Shown: positions 61,926 to 64,000 of the stretch, piece by piece
How positions within the stretch are numbered: position 1 is the first letter of the stretch
Layout: each line of letters starts with the position of its first letter
Assembly (NCBI GenBank): GCA_016490735.1
Contig: JAEMWC010000620.1
Coordinates: 340,001-404,000 of the forward strand
Length of the DNA stretch: 64,000 nucleotides
From: Pachyseris speciosa
Taxonomy: Eukaryota; Cnidaria; Anthozoa; Scleractinia; Pachyseridae
Direction of reading: 5' to 3'
The notes under the pieces: model-generated
What the model was told of the DNA's origin: nothing
The model's input: only the letters and a program-made list of their open reading frames with translations
Database searches by the model: none
Translations under genes and position numbers: made by a program

Positions 61926-64000
61926 GTAATCCCCTATCATTATGTCCCGTTTAATCTTGTCGCCCTTTCCATTCCATAAAAAATTGAAGAAAACTTTATT
62001 AATTTCATTTAAAATATAGTGCTCTGTTGGCAAGGGCGACAGGATATAAACAAGTTGAGAGGCAATCAGGCTCTTTAAAAACCGTTATTTTCCCCATTAA
62101 GCTTAGCCGTCGGTTTTCCCAGCAGCTTAGGCACTTGGTTATTTTCACCTGCTTTTCAGAAAAGTTTACACCCTTGACTTCTTCTGGGTTGGTTGAAAAC
62201 CAGACACCTGAAGCTTTTACTTTTTTCTTAACCCATTTAAAATCTTTTTCTGGACAGAGAATGACCCCACTCCCTTTGTTAGCTCCTTTCCAGAGGACCT
62301 CTGTTTTCTTGTCATTTAATTTTAAACCTGAAATTTTCCTGAAATCATCCAGGACCTGCAAAGAGGACTTGAAGGCTTCATTTGAACCATCTAAGATAAG
62401 AGTAGTATCATCCGCATATTGGCTGATTTTAATTTCTTGTCCCAAAACCTTAATTCCTTTTAGGTCTTGACAGGTCCTTACTTTTTCAGCTAAAATCTCT
62501 ACGCAAAGGATAAAAAGATACGGTGATGAGGGGCATCCCTGCCTAACTCCTCTTTCTAGTTTGAAGAAGTTTGAAGACCAGCCATTGTTTAAGACACAGC
62601 TTTCAGAGTTATTGTAAAAAGTATTAATGCAGCTCACCAAAGAAGGGCCAAAATTGAAATGTAGAAGCGTTTTGTGAATGAAGGCCCATTCCAATGTGTC
62701 GAAAGCTTTTTCAAAATATAAAAAGAGTAGTAAGCCTGGAATATTTTTGGTCGCTGCAAACTTTATGGCGCCATCAATTAGCCTGATATTCTCTCCAATA
62801 AATCTTCCCTTCATAAATCCAGTTTGATCGTTATTTATCAGCTTCGGAAGAGCTTTTTTAACCCTGTTTGCAATTGCTTTAGCTGCTATCTTATAGTCAC
62901 AATTAAGTAAAGTAATGGGACGCCAATTTTTTCCCTGATTGAGTTCTGCATCCTTTTTAGGTATTAATTTGATTATTCCTCTCCTTTGCGACACTGAAAG
63001 CCATAGTTAATTGCCTCCAGTAAGTCGTCAGCGATGTCTCGCCAAAAGACTTTATAAAATTCTGCAGGAATACCATCTGTTCCAGGTGATTTGTCAGGGG
63101 CCATAGATTTCAATGACTCCAGGCATTCTAGTTTAGTCAGTGGACCTTCACTTTTTTCCTTTTCGTCTGGGTCTAAAGTTTTGTCCTTAAGGTCGCCGAA
63201 GAAATTGCCGTCCGTCTGAAGGTGCCGAGTGTCAATAGTTGATTTATAGAGGTTTCTATAAAACTTTTCACATTCACTTAAAATCTCTTTGTCCTTCGTT
63301 ACAAACACATTTTCTCCAAGTTTTAATTGGCTTATTACTCCATTCCTGCAATGTCTTTTCTCAAGATTTAGGAAATATTTTGTGTTTTTTTTCCCCTTCA
63401 TTATGCCATCTGCTCTTAGCTCGCAAGATTGCACCTTTAGTTTTATACTCAATTATTTTTTCTAATTCAGCTTTTTTGACCTCCAGTTCCCTAAAAGCCT
63501 GCATCTTTTCTTGATTTTCAGAGCTATTTGTCTCTATTATATTTTGTAGAATGTTAATATCCTTCTCTAGTTCTTCTTCCGTTCTTGTCATACATTTCTT
63601 TTTATTGGCTGCATACTTTAAAGAATGTTCCCGGATTTTCAGTTTAATTACCTCCCACAGCAGGGCAAGGTTCACATTGTTGTCGTGCTTGTATTCATCA
63701 TGCACATTTTTAATTACCGATCGAATTTGATTGACATAGTCAATTTCGGAAAGAAAAGAAGTGTTCAATTTCCAATAGCCAGGTCCCCGCTCATTTGAAT
63801 GGAGTGCTATATTGATTACTATCATAGAGTGGTCTGTTTTAAAACCCATTGTAATGTCAGCTCCTATTACATAACACATTAAGCTTTGACTTACTAGAAA
63901 AAAATCTAGTCTGCAGTGAATTTCCGGGTTTTTTTTGGCGCCATGTGTATCGCAGAATATCGGGATTTAAAACCCGCCACACGTCAATAAGATTTAGTTC
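61895..64000 (-). pseudogene. L1/Tx1-like LINE ORF2 (endonuclease end and RT), runs off the window
   Basis: From the window end on minus: endonuclease C-terminus (LIDVWRVLNPDILRYTWR, DFFLVSQSLM, MGFKTDHSMI with the DH catalytic pair), coiled linker (KAELEKIIEYKTKGAILRAKSRW), RT blocks MAPDKSPGTDGIPAEFYK, LIPKKDAELNQGKNWRPITL, LLFLYFEKAFDTLEW (motif A, aspartate altered), GVRQGCPSSPYLFILC, SQYADDTTLIL (motif C intact) and KLNDKKTEVLW. It ends with FFNFLWNGKGDKIKRDIM, YSQGGLRMIDI. Frameshifts occur near 63400, 62985 and 62010, plus stops near 63895. Nonfunctional copy of a non-LTR retrotransposon. Confidence 0.88.

Noticed and set aside
61308..64000. Twin-priming 5' inversion of the LINE
   Set aside because: Twin priming inverts the 5' part upstream of a sense 3' part. 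Here it is the C-terminal block that is inverted while both RT and 3' UTR keep one orientation.

Overview
The window looks like repeat-rich genomic DNA from an invertebrate animal, most likely an anthozoan cnidarian (stony coral or sea anemone type). The basis is the mix of elements: PIF/Harbinger, Ngaro-type tyrosine-recombinase retrotransposon, Polinton/Maverick, Penelope-like element with GIY-YIG endonuclease, CR1/L2-like and L1/Tx1-like LINEs, and tRNA-derived short repeats. The sequence is AT-rich, with eukaryotic introns and no bacterial-style gene arrays. I found no intact host gene; one possible isolated host exon is at 40049-40253. The species assignment is inference.

Layout. 1-1500: a decayed unrecognised ORF and a diverged ~105-bp tandem repeat. 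2102-5510: a near-complete PIF/Harbinger transposon with convergent Myb-like and HARBI1-like genes, both disabled. 5629-6531: a piggyBac-derived deletion product. 7000-10200: Polinton remnants (PolB, HNH nuclease) with a tRNA-derived repeat. 10260-17684: an Ngaro-like retrotransposon (SGNH hydrolase, gag, RT, RNase H, tyrosine recombinase). It is broken by at least four later insertions: a TTAA-type MITE, a second piggyBac-derived copy that itself holds a truncated LINE, and a tRNA-derived repeat with a clear target-site duplication. 17685-26391: an 8.7-kb element with matching 40-bp termini, 0.8-kb subterminal inverted arms and a multi-exon zinc-finger/DDE-like gene. I cannot assign its superfamily, and it is the best candidate here for something poorly described.

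26392-37465: a basic-repeat ORF built on 69-bp repeats, microsatellites and two CR1/L2-like LINE segments, one nearly full length. 37466-44220: gene-poor DNA with several MITEs whose ends and target duplications are readable. 44225-57700: Polinton material with protease, capsid, penton, packaging ATPase, VLTF3-like factor and fibre-like protein. The late block is present twice, and a Penelope-like element with inverted termini sits in the fibre-like gene. 57700-64000: an ISXO2-like transposase relic and an L1/Tx1-like LINE on the minus strand, with an internal inverted segment next to a tRNA-derived repeat.

Nearly every coding region carries stops, frameshifts or lost catalytic residues. The exceptions are the SGNH hydrolase ORF (10499-11131) and a few short Polinton ORFs. 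The genes do not form a host pathway; what they show together is layered transposition whose relative order can be read from nesting.
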